A stretch of DNA of 20,697 nucleotides, from the NCBI GenBank assembly GCA_029052375.1, contig JAIDJD010000302.1:1-20697 (forward strand). The letters run 5' to 3'. The translations under genes were made by a program, and so were the position numbers. The stretch comes from Duncaniella sp. Lineage in GTDB: Bacteria; Bacteroidota; Bacteroidia; Bacteroidales; Muribaculaceae. Every line of letters starts with the position of its first letter. Position 1 is the first letter of the stretch. This document shows, in pieces, positions 6,974-16,128 of the stretch. The notes below the pieces were generated by a model. It was not told the origin of the DNA, made no database searches, and saw only the letters and a list, made by a program, of their open reading frames with translations.

Positions 6974-6990
6974 CGCAAACATATACGACT

Positions 6991-7728
6991 ATGATTAAAG
7001 TGACCTATCTCGACCACAGCGGATTTGCAGTGGCCGCTCCATCGGCGATTCTCGTCTTCGACTATTCCAAGGACCCCGGCAAGAACCTCGAGAAGATACT
7101 CCGCGAGCATCCCGACCCGGAGCTGCCCGTGGTCTTCTTCGTCAGCCACCATCACCCCGACCACTTCAACACCTCCATCTTCGAGCTGGCCCAGGACCGC
7201 AAGCGCACCTATGTGCTCTCCAACGACATCTTCTCCAAGCTCGTGCCGCAGAAAGGCATCTCCGTGGCCTGGATGAGCGCGGGCGACATCATAGAGAGCA
7301 TCCCGGGCGTGGCCCGCGTCGAGGCGTTCAAGTCTACTGACGCCGGAGTGTCGTATCTCGTCACCCTCCCCGGCGGCAAGACCGTCTTTCATGCCGGAGA
7401 CCTCAACGACTGGCGGTGGGCCGAAGACTCCACGGCCGAGGAACAGCAGAGGATGGAACAGAAGTTCACCTCGATACTCGGCAACATCAGGGAGGCCCAC
7501 CCCTCGATAGACATAGCGATGTTCCCCGTAGACGCACGCCTCGGCGACAACTTTGCCCGCGGAGCCCAGAGCTTCCTCAAGGCCGTCAGGACGGGATACT
7601 TCTTCCCGATGCACTTCTGGGGCGAGTCTCAGAAAGCGTGCGACTTCGACTCCTACATACCCAAGGGGGTATCCACCAGGTGTGTCTGCCTCGACCGTCC
7701 CGGCCAGCACTGCGACATAGCGGGTTAG
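6991..7728 (+). CDS. MBL-fold metallo-hydrolase
   Basis: This 245-residue protein belongs to the metallo-beta-lactamase fold superfamily. The metal-binding signature is SHHHPDH at residues 52-58 (His53, His55, Asp57, His58 in the HxHxDH pattern). Other expected ligands appear in FHAGDLND near residue 131 and in MHFWGE near the C-terminus. The N-terminal KVTYLDHSGFAV strand pair is typical of the UlaG-like and YycJ-like groups that act on phosphoesters or lactones. There is no signal peptide, so it is probably cytoplasmic. It starts 115 bases after the MFS gene and is followed by a rho-independent terminator, so it is either monocistronic or the tail of the MFS transcript. The fold is certain; the substrate is not. 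Confidence 0.88.
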   Translation: MIKVTYLDHSGFAVAAPSAILVFDYSKDPGKNLEKILREHPDPELPVVFFVSHHHPDHFNTSIFELAQDRKRTYVLSNDIFSKLVPQKGISVAWMSAGDIIESIPGVARVEAFKSTDAGVSYLVTLPGGKTVFHAGDLNDWRWAEDSTAEEQQRMEQKFTSILGNIREAHPSIDIAMFPVDARLGDNFARGAQSFLKAVRTGYFFPMHFWGESQKACDFDSYIPKGVSTRCVCLDRPGQHCDIAG

Positions 7729-7782
7729 GCCACACGGCAGGCTATCCCCGAAAGACGCAAAGACAGTCCTGAAAAAAACACA

Positions 7783-7814
7783 CCCCCGGCTACCGATTGA
7801 TTGCCGGGGGTTTT
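7783..7814 (+). terminator. Rho-independent terminator, probably bidirectional
   Basis: CCCCCGGC (7783-7790) and GCCGGGGG (7803-7810) form a perfect 8-bp stem with a 12-base loop, followed by TTTT. An A-rich tract (GAAAAAAACA, 7771-7780) precedes the stem, so it could also terminate minus-strand transcription. The T-run overlaps the -33 element of the next promoter. Confidence 0.85.
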
Positions 7815-7842
7815 GTGATTCCTAAAAATTTTTTTAACTTTG
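7812..7842 (+). promoter_or_regulatory. Bacteroidota promoter for the Na+/phosphate cotransporter
   Basis: TTTG at 7812-7815 and TAACTTTG at 7835-7842 are separated by 19 bases, a near-ideal Bacteroidota promoter. Transcription should begin near 7849. This rules out the in-frame TTG at 7840 as the start codon and supports the ATG at 7867. Confidence 0.85.
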
Positions 7843-7866
7843 CGTCACATATCTTTACACCCAATC

Positions 7867-9690
7867 ATGAGCTACAGTTTCTTAGACTTCCTATGTCTCT
7901 TAGGCTCGGTAGCCTTGTTCCTCTACGGAATGAAGGTGATGAGCGAAGGCCTCCAGAAAGCCGCGGGCGACCGACTCCGCAACATCCTATCGGCTATGAC
8001 CCGCAACCGATTCACCGGAATGCTCACAGGCATACTCATCACAGCCCTCATCCAGTCTTCGTCTGCCTCCACGGTCATGGTGGTCAGCTTTGTCAACGCC
8101 GGCCTCATGTCTCTGGCCCAGTCCATGGCCGTCATCATGGGCGCCAACGTCGGCACCACCTTCACCGCCTGGATCATCGCCCTCTTCGGCTTCACGGTCA
8201 ACATCTCGTCCTTCGTGCTGCCCCTCATAGGCCTCTCCATCCCCCTGCTCTTCACCAAGAGCAGCCGCAACAAGTCGATAGGCGAGTTTTTCATCGGCTT
8301 CTCGTTCCTCTTCATGGGCCTGGACATGATCAGCACCTATGTGCCCGACCTCCAGAGCAACCCCGAGATGTTTGCCTTCCTCCAGCGCTATACCTCGATG
8401 GGCTTCGGCTCGGTGATAGTTTTCGCACTCGTGGGCGTCATCCTCACGATGGTCATCCAGTCCTCGGCCGCCACCTTTGCCATCACCCTCATCATGTGTT
8501 CCAAGGGCTGGATAGGCTTTGACCTCTCCTGCGCCCTGGTGCTCGGCTCCAACATCGGCACCACCATCACCCCCCTCATGGCCTCGCTCGGAGGCAACCT
8601 CGCGGCCAAGCGCGCCTCCATGGGCCACCTGCTCTTCAACGTCCTCGGCACGGCCTGGACCCTCATGATCTTCTTCCCCTTCTGCCACCTGGCACAGTGG
8701 CTCACCGAAGAGCTCGGCCAGGGCGACCCCGCGGCCCTCTCGGCCTTCGTCAACCAGATCGAGGCCACCGACCCCGAGACATACAACCACCTCTTCGACA
8801 ACTCGCTCCCCGCCGGACACCCCATATCTGTCCAGGTGGCCGGGATGCAGCAGAGCGTCTCGATAGGCCTCTCCGTGTTCCACACCATATTCAACCTCAT
8901 CAACCTCTCGATAATGATATGGCTCACCGGCCTGTATGTCAAGATTGTGGAGAAGCTCGTGCCCGCGCGCCACAGCCAGGACGAGGAGGAGTTCCAGCTC
9001 AAGTTCATCTCGGGCGGCCTCATGTCGGCCTCCGAGCTCAATCTCTCCCAGGCCGAAAAGGAGATTGTCGTCTATTCACAGCGCGTCCAGCGCATGATAG
9101 GCATGGCACAGAACCTCGTCCACTCCAAGGTCAACTCGGAGGAGTTCACCACACAGTACAACCGCCTGGAGAAGTACGAGGAAATCTCAGACCGCATGGA
9201 GATAGAGATAGCCGACTATCTCAACCGCTGTTCGGAGGGACGCCTCTCCAACGAGGGCAAGCACCACATAGCCGGTATGCTCCGCATAGTCAGCGAGATA
9301 GAGTCTATAGCCGACTGCTGTTACGGCATCGGCAAGATACTCATCCGCAAGCGCGAGAGCAACGCCAGGTTCACCGAACAGATCTACCACAACATCGACT
9401 CGATGTTCATCACCGTAGAGGCGGCCATGACCAACCAGATGCTCCTGCTCAAAGACATGGAGCACACAGACCCCAAGGACATCGTCACCTCGTACAACTA
9501 CGAGCGCGAGATAAACAACCTGCGCAACCAGCTGCGCACAGGCAACATCTCCAACATCAACGAGCACCTCTACGAGTACCAGGCCGGCATCTACTACATG
9601 GACATCATCGGCTCGCTCGAGAAGATAGGCGACTACATCATCAACGTCGTGGACGAGCTCAAGGCCATCTCGCGCCGCAGCGCCGCATGA
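7867..9690 (+). CDS. Na+/phosphate cotransporter with PhoU-like domain
   Basis: This 607-residue protein is a type II Na+/Pi cotransporter (NptA/YjbB-like). The N-terminal half has about eight to ten membrane segments and the two inverted family repeats, each with its QSS motif: LIQSSSAST at residues 62-69 and VIQSSAATFA near residue 197. Each repeat continues with the matching GANVGTT and GSNIGTT sequences. From about residue 370 the protein becomes soluble and helical and resembles PhoU (for example the segments around YNRLEKYEEISDRMEIE and NNLRNQLRTG). This fusion is common in Bacteroidota. The start at ATG 7867 follows the promoter at 7812-7842. It probably imports phosphate with Na+, with the PhoU-like part possibly regulating activity. 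It is likely to have its own transcript. Confidence 0.92.
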   Translation: MSYSFLDFLCLLGSVALFLYGMKVMSEGLQKAAGDRLRNILSAMTRNRFTGMLTGILITALIQSSSASTVMVVSFVNAGLMSLAQSMAVIMGANVGTTFTAWIIALFGFTVNISSFVLPLIGLSIPLLFTKSSRNKSIGEFFIGFSFLFMGLDMISTYVPDLQSNPEMFAFLQRYTSMGFGSVIVFALVGVILTMVIQSSAATFAITLIMCSKGWIGFDLSCALVLGSNIGTTITPLMASLGGNLAAKRASMGHLLFNVLGTAWTLMIFFPFCHLAQWLTEELGQGDPAALSAFVNQIEATDPETYNHLFDNSLPAGHPISVQVAGMQQSVSIGLSVFHTIFNLINLSIMIWLTGLYVKIVEKLVPARHSQDEEEFQLKFISGGLMSASELNLSQAEKEIVVYSQRVQRMIGMAQNLVHSKVNSEEFTTQYNRLEKYEEISDRMEIEIADYLNRCSEGRLSNEGKHHIAGMLRIVSEIESIADCCYGIGKILIRKRESNARFTEQIYHNIDSMFITVEAAMTNQMLLLKDMEHTDPKDIVTSYNYEREINNLRNQLRTGNISNINEHLYEYQAGIYYMDIIGSLEKIGDYIINVVDELKAISRRSAA

Positions 9691-9718
9691 CGGGCGCCGA
9701 CCACGCAACAGCCAACCA

Positions 9719-11035
9719 ATGACAGACCCCAAAGCAACAGCACCCCCGGGCGCCGCGCCCGCCCCGCTCCCCGAATCGCTCCGCGGCAAGAAGATAGTGC
9801 TCGTCAACCATGGCGACACCCTCGGCGGAGCCGCCGTAGTGACATTCAGGCTGATGCAGGCCCTCCGCGAGAGAGGCCTCGACGTCAGGATGATAGTCTA
9901 CACCAAGAACTCCAAGGAAGAGCTGGTGGAGACCGTGGCCACGCGCTACGTCAGAGGCATGGCCTTCTGTCTCGAGAGGGCATGGATGTGGATATTCGGC
10001 GGTGTGGCCAGGGATAACATCTTCAAGGTCTCGACAGGAGACTTCGCCGTCAACATCCACCGCCACAAGTGGGTAAGGGAGGCCGACATCGTGTGTCTCA
10101 ACTGGTTCAACCAGGGCCTGCTCAACTTCAGGGGGATAAGGAAGCTCCACCGCATGGGCAAGAAGCTGGTCTGGACCATGCACGACCTGTGGGCCTTCAC
10201 CGGCATATGCCACCACCCGCAGCAGTGCGACCACTACCTGGACAAGTGCGGAGGATGTATGTATCTCGAGAGCGGAGGCTCGCTCACAGACATCTCGCAC
10301 CGCGTCTGGAACAAGAAAAAGAAGACCTACGCCGAGGTGCCCGTCACCTTCGTGGCCGTCTCGAGATGGCTCGAGGAGAAGGCCCGCTCGTCGTCTCTGC
10401 TCCGCGACCGCCCGGTGATGACCATCCACAACCCCTTCCCCGTCCACCGCTACTTCACAAGGCCCACCGCCAACGCAGGCTCGCTGAGCCTGGGCTCCTA
10501 CAAGCCCAACCTCATCATCATGGCGGCGGCCCGCCTCGACGACCCCATCAAGGGGCTCGACATAGCCATCGACGCCCTCAACATCATCTTTGACCATTAT
10601 CCCGAAGAGGCCCAGAAGACGGCTGTCTACTTCGTGGGCGTCATCCGCGACCCATCCGTGCTGAGCCGCCTCAGGTTCTCCTACCGCCACCTCGGGCTCA
10701 TCAGAGACGAGAAGGTGATGAGGATGCTCTACGCCATGTCCAGGATAGTCCTGTCGACGTCGCTCTACGAGACGCTCGGAGCCACCCTCGTGGAGGGCCA
10801 GGCCGCCGGAGCCATCCCCGTGACCTTCGGCGGCGACGGACGCGAGGATGTCGTCAGACACCTCGAGACCGGCTACATAGCCCGCGGCCGGGACGCCGCC
10901 TCGATAGCCGAGGGCATACTCTGGGCCATCCGCAACGACGTCGACCGCGATATGCTCCACCGCGAGGCGCTCAGCAACTTCGGCGCGGAGGCCTGCACAG
11001 ACCGTTATATCGAACTCTTCTCTTCGCTTGTATGA
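9719..11035 (+). CDS. GT4-type glycosyltransferase
   Basis: This 438-residue soluble protein is a GT-B fold glycosyltransferase of family 4. The N-terminal domain carries VNHGDTLGGAAVVTFRLMQAL, the glycine-rich acceptor-side motif. The middle region has KLVWTMHDLWAFTGICHHP and a Cys-containing loop (CDHYLDKCGGCMYL). Both are typical of a GT4 subgroup found in polysaccharide loci. The C-terminal donor-binding domain shows AARLDDPIKGLDIAIDAL and the EX7E motif (Glu351 and Glu359 in YETLGATLVEG). A Pro/Ala-rich leader of about 20 residues precedes the fold. The ATG is 28 bases after the transporter stop. The stop overlaps the next start (ATGA, 11032-11035), so translation is coupled to the epimerase. 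It probably transfers a sugar to a lipid-linked or surface glycan; donor and acceptor are unknown. Confidence 0.88.
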   Translation: MTDPKATAPPGAAPAPLPESLRGKKIVLVNHGDTLGGAAVVTFRLMQALRERGLDVRMIVYTKNSKEELVETVATRYVRGMAFCLERAWMWIFGGVARDNIFKVSTGDFAVNIHRHKWVREADIVCLNWFNQGLLNFRGIRKLHRMGKKLVWTMHDLWAFTGICHHPQQCDHYLDKCGGCMYLESGGSLTDISHRVWNKKKKTYAEVPVTFVAVSRWLEEKARSSSLLRDRPVMTIHNPFPVHRYFTRPTANAGSLSLGSYKPNLIIMAAARLDDPIKGLDIAIDALNIIFDHYPEEAQKTAVYFVGVIRDPSVLSRLRFSYRHLGLIRDEKVMRMLYAMSRIVLSTSLYETLGATLVEGQAAGAIPVTFGGDGREDVVRHLETGYIARGRDAASIAEGILWAIRNDVDRDMLHREALSNFGAEACTDRYIELFSSLV

Positions 11036-12066
11036 AAAAACTGCTCATCGTAGGCGCCGGAGGCTTCATAGGTGGATTCATAGCCGCCGAGGCGCTCCGC
11101 CGGGGCCTGGAGACATGGTGTGGTGTGCGCGAGAGCACGTCGCGCCGTTTCCTCCGCGACCCGCGCCTCAAATTCATCACCCTCAGCTACGACGACCCCG
11201 CAAAGCTCGCCAAGGAGCTCGAGGGACACGCGTGGGACTACGTGGTCTACAACCTCGGAGCCACGAAGTGTGTCAACTTCACAGACTTCAACCGCATCAA
11301 CTACGGATTTCTCAGAGACTTCACCGAGACATACCGCGAGGTGTGCGGCGTCCCCGAGAAGTTTCTCTACATCTCCTCGCTCTCGGCCCTCGGCCCGGGC
11401 GACGAGAAAGACTACACACCGCTGTCGGGCCGCGCCATACCGGCGCCCAACACCCGCTATGGCGTCTCCAAGATCAAGGCCGAGACCTTCCTCGAGATGC
11501 AGGAGGGATGGCCCTGGATAATACTCCGCCCCACGGGCGTCTACGGCCCCCACGAGCAGGACTACCTGATGATGGTCAAGTGTATAGACGCCCACTTTGA
11601 CTTCGGCGTCGGATTTCGCCGCCAGATGCTCACCTTCATCTATGTCGAAGACCTGGCCCGCGCCATCTTTGACGCCCTCGAGCGCTCCGAGACCAAGCGC
11701 AAGTACATCATCTCCGAGCCCCGCGCCTACAGCCAGGCCGAGTTCCGCAAGATTACGGCCAAGGCTCTCGGACGCAGCCTCGTGGTGCCCGTCAGGCTGC
11801 CGCTGTGGGCCCTGTCGATAGCCTGCAAGGTTTCGGAGAAGTGGGGCGCGGCCAAGATGCAGGCCACCACGCTCAACTCGGACAAGTACCGCATAATGGC
11901 CCAGCGCAACTGGGCGTGCGACATCTCTGACGCCGTCGAGGGCTTCGGCTTCGCCCCCCGGATATCGCTCGCCGAGGGCATGCAGCGCACCGTCGAGGCC
12001 TACCGTGCCGAGAAAAAGGAACAGAAGGCCAGGGCGCGCGGGAAAAAGAAAGAGAAAGCCGACTGA
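11032..12066 (+). CDS. NAD(P)-dependent epimerase/dehydratase (extended SDR)
   Basis: This 344-residue protein is an extended short-chain dehydrogenase/reductase. The nucleotide-binding motif is VGAGGFIGG (residues 7-15), the catalytic Tyr143-x3-Lys147 lies in RYGVSKIKAE, and an upstream Ser pair (SSLSAL, 115-120) supplies the third catalytic residue. LRPTGVYGPHE and FIYVEDLARAIFDAL are the familiar substrate-domain blocks. The last 18 or so residues are a strongly basic tail (KKEQKARARGKKKEKAD). The tail is unusual and could bind membrane phospholipid or nucleic acid. The start overlaps the GT4 stop, which suggests a shared pathway for making or altering a nucleotide sugar for the glycosyltransferase. 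Specificity cannot be read. Confidence 0.88.
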   Translation: MKKLLIVGAGGFIGGFIAAEALRRGLETWCGVRESTSRRFLRDPRLKFITLSYDDPAKLAKELEGHAWDYVVYNLGATKCVNFTDFNRINYGFLRDFTETYREVCGVPEKFLYISSLSALGPGDEKDYTPLSGRAIPAPNTRYGVSKIKAETFLEMQEGWPWIILRPTGVYGPHEQDYLMMVKCIDAHFDFGVGFRRQMLTFIYVEDLARAIFDALERSETKRKYIISEPRAYSQAEFRKITAKALGRSLVVPVRLPLWALSIACKVSEKWGAAKMQATTLNSDKYRIMAQRNWACDISDAVEGFGFAPRISLAEGMQRTVEAYRAEKKEQKARARGKKKEKAD

Positions 12067-12070
12067 CCCC

Positions 12071-12331
12071 ATGCCCCTCTACGTCAAGATACTCATCGTG
12101 CTGCTCGCCCTCCCGCTTTTCTCAGCCCTGTGGCTCGCGGGGAGGCTCGAGCCGGCGTCGCCGATATATCCCACCGTCAGGCTGATGGTGTGGCTCTACC
12201 CCTTCTATATGCTCCTCTCCTCCTGGCTGGCCTGGAAGGCCTGGGCCGAGCGACAGGCCGTCACCTGGATACTCCTCGCCATGGAGGTTCTCTCTACCGC
12301 ATCCATATACATCCTCATCGCAAGACAATGA
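12071..12331 (+). CDS. Small polytopic membrane protein
   Basis: This 86-residue protein has three hydrophobic segments at about residues 5-24, 36-55 and 65-82, joined by short loops. The EPASPIYPT loop lies between the first two, and KAWAERQA lies before the third. I recognise no family. The ATG at 12071 lies four bases after the epimerase stop and gives an immediate membrane start; upstream in-frame codons overlap the epimerase gene and would add an unlikely basic leader. The stop overlaps the aroQ start (ATGA, 12328-12331). Tight packing on both sides supports a real gene, probably co-translated with its neighbours. Confidence 0.75.
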   Translation: MPLYVKILIVLLALPLFSALWLAGRLEPASPIYPTVRLMVWLYPFYMLLSSWLAWKAWAERQAVTWILLAMEVLSTASIYILIARQ

Positions 12332-12741
12332 AAATACTCATCATCAACGGCCCTAACCTCAATATGTTAGGCACCCGCGAGCCTGACATCTACGGCTCGC
12401 GCTCGTTCGAGTCCTACCTGGCCGAGCTGCGCGAGATGCTCGACGGCGAGGAGATAGAGTATCTCCAGAGCAACCACGAGGGCGACATCATAGACTGGCT
12501 GCAGGAGGCCGACGCAGACGGCATCATCCTCAACGCCGGAGCCTACACCCACACCTCGCTCGCCATAGCCGACGCCATAGCCTCGATATCCATCCCCGTG
12601 ATAGAGGTACACATCTCCAACATAGCCTCGCGAGAGGCCATACGCCACACCTCGCTGATAGCCCCCGTATGCCAGGGCTCGATAGCCGGCTTCGGCCTCA
12701 AGTCTTACTTCCTGGCCGCGCAGGCCATAATACTGAGCTGA
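12328..12741 (+). CDS. aroQ: Type II 3-dehydroquinate dehydratase
   Basis: AroQ converts 3-dehydroquinate to 3-dehydroshikimate in the shikimate pathway for aromatic amino acids. The 137-residue length suits the dodecameric type II enzyme. Diagnostic motifs are INGPNLNMLGTREPDIYGS with the catalytic Tyr22, SNHEG at 48-52, LNAGAYTHTS at 68-77 and EVHISN at 93-98 (His95). The start codon overlaps the previous stop, and the next gene starts two bases after the aroQ stop, so it is in the middle of a co-transcribed run. Isoleucine codons in this gene are unusual for such a GC-rich sequence: by hand count 13 ATA, 8 ATC and no ATT. Identity is near certain. Confidence 0.97.
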   Translation: MKILIINGPNLNMLGTREPDIYGSRSFESYLAELREMLDGEEIEYLQSNHEGDIIDWLQEADADGIILNAGAYTHTSLAIADAIASISIPVIEVHISNIASREAIRHTSLIAPVCQGSIAGFGLKSYFLAAQAIILS

Positions 12742-12743
12742 AA

Positions 12744-13373
12744 ATGACGCGCGAGGAATATGTAACGGCCCACATTTCGCCCGAGCCCGGACACCTCGGC
12801 AGGCTCTACCGCCACACCCACCTCACCTGCCTCTACCCGCGTATGTGCTCGGGCCACCTGCAGGGGCGCCTCCTGGCCATGATAGTCTCGATGGTCAAGC
12901 CTCGGAGGGTGCTCGAGCTGGGCACCTTCACGGGCTACTCGGCCCTCTGCCTGGCCGAGACGCTCCCCGAGGGGGGCGAGGTGCATACCGTAGAGGTGGA
13001 CGACGAGATGGAAGAACACCTCACCGAGCTCTTCGCCACATCGCCCGCGGGCGACCGCATCACACTGCACATAGGCGATGCTCTCGAGCTGATACCCGCT
13101 CTCGGCGAGGGATGGGACCTCGTCTACATCGACGCCAACAAGCGCGACTACGAGAAGTATCTCGACCTGCTGCTCCCCCGCATCACCCCCGGCGGATTCA
13201 TCCTCGCCGACAACACTCTCTGGGACGACAAGGTGCTCGACACCGCCAAGAACCACGACGCACAGACCGTCGCGCTCGACAGCTTCAACACCCGCGTGGC
13301 CTCTGACCCCCGCCTCGAGACAGTAATCCTCCCCCTGCGCGACGGCCTCACCCTCATAAGGGTGAAGGAGTGA
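12744..13373 (+). CDS. SAM-dependent O-methyltransferase (family 3)
   Basis: This 209-residue protein belongs to the catechol / caffeoyl-CoA O-methyltransferase family. The SAM-binding motif VLELGTFTGYSALCLAETLP is at residues 56-75, the acidic ribose-binding residues follow in HTVEVDD, and the metal-binding residues are Asp130 (in VYIDANKRDY) and Asp156-Asn157 (in LADNTLWDD). The ATG at 12744 is two bases after the aroQ stop; longer in-frame extensions would overlap aroQ. From memory, aroQ and such a methyltransferase are neighbours in other Bacteroidales but with pyruvate kinase between them; here that gene is absent. The physiological substrate is unknown. The gene ends 22 bases from the end of a convergent gene. 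Confidence 0.9.
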   Translation: MTREEYVTAHISPEPGHLGRLYRHTHLTCLYPRMCSGHLQGRLLAMIVSMVKPRRVLELGTFTGYSALCLAETLPEGGEVHTVEVDDEMEEHLTELFATSPAGDRITLHIGDALELIPALGEGWDLVYIDANKRDYEKYLDLLLPRITPGGFILADNTLWDDKVLDTAKNHDAQTVALDSFNTRVASDPRLETVILPLRDGLTLIRVKE

Positions 13374-13395
13374 CGCGGCCGCACGGGGGTGTCTG

Positions 13396-14165
<770 letters not shown>

Positions 14166-14166
<1 letters not shown>

Positions 14167-15143
14167 CACTCCTCGGTTTCAGACTCCGGAGCCTGGCCGC
14201 CGGGCTTCTCCTTGTCAAAACGCTCGTAGGCCTCCACAATCCTCTGCACGAGGGCGTGGCGGACGATATCCTTCTTGCCGAACTCCACCTTGCCAATGCC
14301 GGGGACATCCTTGAGCACACGCAGGGCCTGGAGCAGGCCCGACTGGACAGACCGCGGAAGGTCTATCTGTGTGGCGTCGCCGGTGATTATCATCTTGGCG
14401 TTGGTGCCCAGGCGGGTGAGGAACATCTTGATTTGATGCACGGTGGTGTTCTGTGCCTCGTCGAGCACGATGACGGCGTCGTTGAGCGTGCGTCCGCGCA
14501 TGAAGGCCAGGGGAGCTATCTGTATGACGTTGCTCTCCATGTACTCCTTGAGCTTGACGGCGGGAATCATATCCTCCAGGGCGTCGTAGAGAGGCTGCAG
14601 ATAGGGGTCTATCTTGTCTTTCATGTCGCCGGGCAGGAATCCGAGCTTCTCGCCCGCCTCGACGGCGGGGCGCGAGAGGATTATCTTGCGCACCTCGCGG
14701 TTTTTCAGCGCCTTGACGGCGAGGGCTATGGCTATGTAGGTCTTGCCGGTGCCGGCGGGGCCGAGCGCAAAGGTCAGGTCGTTGGCGTTGAACTCCCTGA
14801 CCAGACCGGCCTGGTTGGCGTTGCGCGGCGAGATGGGCTTGCCGTTGATGCCGTAGATAATCACGTCGTCGTGGCGCGGCTCGGCGGGAGCCTTGCCCTT
14901 GACTATGTCGAGGATGACATCCTCGGTGAGCTTGTTGAAGCGCGCGCAGTAATCCTCGAGTTCCTTGATTTTCTTCTCGAACTCGGCGGTCTCGGCGTCG
15001 TCCCCTATGACCTTGATGACCGACCCGCGGGCGGCCATGCGCAGTTTGGGGAAGAGGTTGCGCACAAGGTGCATATTGCTGTTGTTGACACCGTAGAAGC
15101 TTACGGGGTCTACCTTATCTATTATGACAATGCGTTCTATCAT
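14166..15143 (-). CDS. phoH: PhoH family ATPase
   Basis: This 325-residue protein matches the PhoH/YbeZ family, cytoplasmic P-loop ATPases linked to RNA metabolism and, in some bacteria, to ribosome maturation together with YbeY. Walker A is GPAGTGKT at residues 128-135 and Walker B is VLDEAQN at about 226-232, followed by the family signature TTVHQIKMFLTRLG and ITGDATQIDLP. The first 120 residues are a KH-like N-terminal region. The ATG at 15143 is chosen because MIERIVIID is a sensible N-terminus, while codons further upstream encode a non-conserved stretch in the spacer to the DUF6048 gene. It overlaps the downstream ATPase gene and is 46 bases from the upstream DUF6048 gene, so co-transcription is likely. 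Confidence 0.93.
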
Positions 15144-15189
15144 ATGTGATGTGTGTCCCGGGCCGGCGGATGCCTCTGCCTGCCGGCTG

Positions 15190-16128
15190 TCAGTCTTGGT
15201 TGGCGGAGGCAGGCATATGAGGCTGCAGTGCCCCCTCGTCAATCAGAACCCCCGGCTCGGGCCTTTTGTTCAGCGTGAAGGTGTATGAGAATGAGAAACT
15301 GCCGGTGATGGGGCTCTTGCGCTTGCCATAGCCGGGTATATACATCGGCTGTCCGTGGGCCGACCTGCTCTCGTGGAGTATGGAGTGGTAGATGATGTTC
15401 CATCCGGCCGAGAATCCGCCGGCTATCCTGACGCGCAGGCCGAAACAGAGCTCGAGATAGCCCGTCGTGGCCGAGAGCCCGTCGAGCGAGTAGCGGGAGG
15501 GTTCTTGCCAGTAGCCCTCGTCGACGGTGACGTCTGTCACGCTCCACTTCTGGAATGCGAGGCCGTAGTGAAGTCCGGCAAAGAGCTGATAGTCCGGATT
15601 GGAGTTGTAGAGGAAGTTGTAGGCCGCGCCTATCTTGGCGAAGGGCGACAGCGATGTGCGGAAGGTGTAGTTGCTGTTGGCGGGCGTGTCGTCGCAGTCG
15701 CCGAGGCCGAAGGCGAGGTAGGGGAAGTAGCGGTTGTGCATATTCAGCTCGCCCCACACCTCGGCGAGGCCGTATTTCTGGCCGAAGACGCGCATCAGGG
15801 GGTCCCAGACGTTGACGCCCGCCGTGGCGCGGTAGAGGAGCGGATACTCCATGGGAGGCACCTTGCCCAGAAGGGTCGAGTCTACAAACTCCTTGCCCGT
15901 GACGGTGTCTACGGTGACGGTGCGGCCCTCGGCGTCGACGGTGGTGACCAGATGGGTGCGGTCTATCACCCCCGGGGGGTCTGCCGCCGCGGGTGTCTGT
16001 CCCGGGCCGGCAGGGCGGACCGGTGTGATGCGCCGCTGGGCCTCGGCGGCGGGCGCGGCCGCAAGGAGGATGGCCGCGGCCATGAACAGAGTCCTCAGAA
16101 TGGCCCTGATGTCAGTCTTGCTCTTCAT
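15190..16128 (-). CDS. DUF6048 family exported protein
   Basis: This 312-residue protein has a signal peptide (hydrophobic residues about 12-28, likely cleavage after AAEA near residue 30) and a Pro/Thr-rich linker. The rest alternates aromatic and small residues, as in a beta-rich outer-membrane protein (for example NMHNRYFPYLAFGLGDC and KIGAAYNFLYNSNPDYQLFAGLHYGLAF). I place it in DUF6048, a Bacteroidales family of unknown function, partly on its pairing with the DUF6452 lipoprotein immediately upstream. The two genes overlap by 17 bases (16112-16128), a sign of coupled translation. A small beta-barrel or lipoprotein-partnered envelope protein is the best structural guess; no enzymatic motif is visible. 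Confidence 0.75.
   Translation of the reverse strand: MKSKTDIRAILRTLFMAAAILLAAAPAAEAQRRITPVRPAGPGQTPAAADPPGVIDRTHLVTTVDAEGRTVTVDTVTGKEFVDSTLLGKVPPMEYPLLYRATAGVNVWDPLMRVFGQKYGLAEVWGELNMHNRYFPYLAFGLGDCDDTPANSNYTFRTSLSPFAKIGAAYNFLYNSNPDYQLFAGLHYGLAFQKWSVTDVTVDEGYWQEPSRYSLDGLSATTGYLELCFGLRVRIAGGFSAGWNIIYHSILHESRSAHGQPMYIPGYGKRKSPITGSFSFSYTFTLNKRPEPGVLIDEGALQPHMPASANQD

Noticed and set aside
7840..7866. In-frame TTG at 7840 as the start of the phosphate transporter
   Set aside because: It overlaps the -7 box, so it would lie upstream of the transcript. The ATG at 7867 fits the promoter and the family N-terminus.
12352..12371. Inverted repeat CCTAAC / GTTAGG in the 5' end of aroQ as an attenuator
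   Set aside because: The stem is only 6 bp within conserved codons for PNLNMLG, there is no T-run, and the motif is explained by coding needs.
15144..15242. A 33-residue N-terminal extension of PhoH
   Set aside because: The extra residues are non-conserved and include a run of prolines and cysteines from spacer DNA. The ATG at 15143 gives a normal family start.
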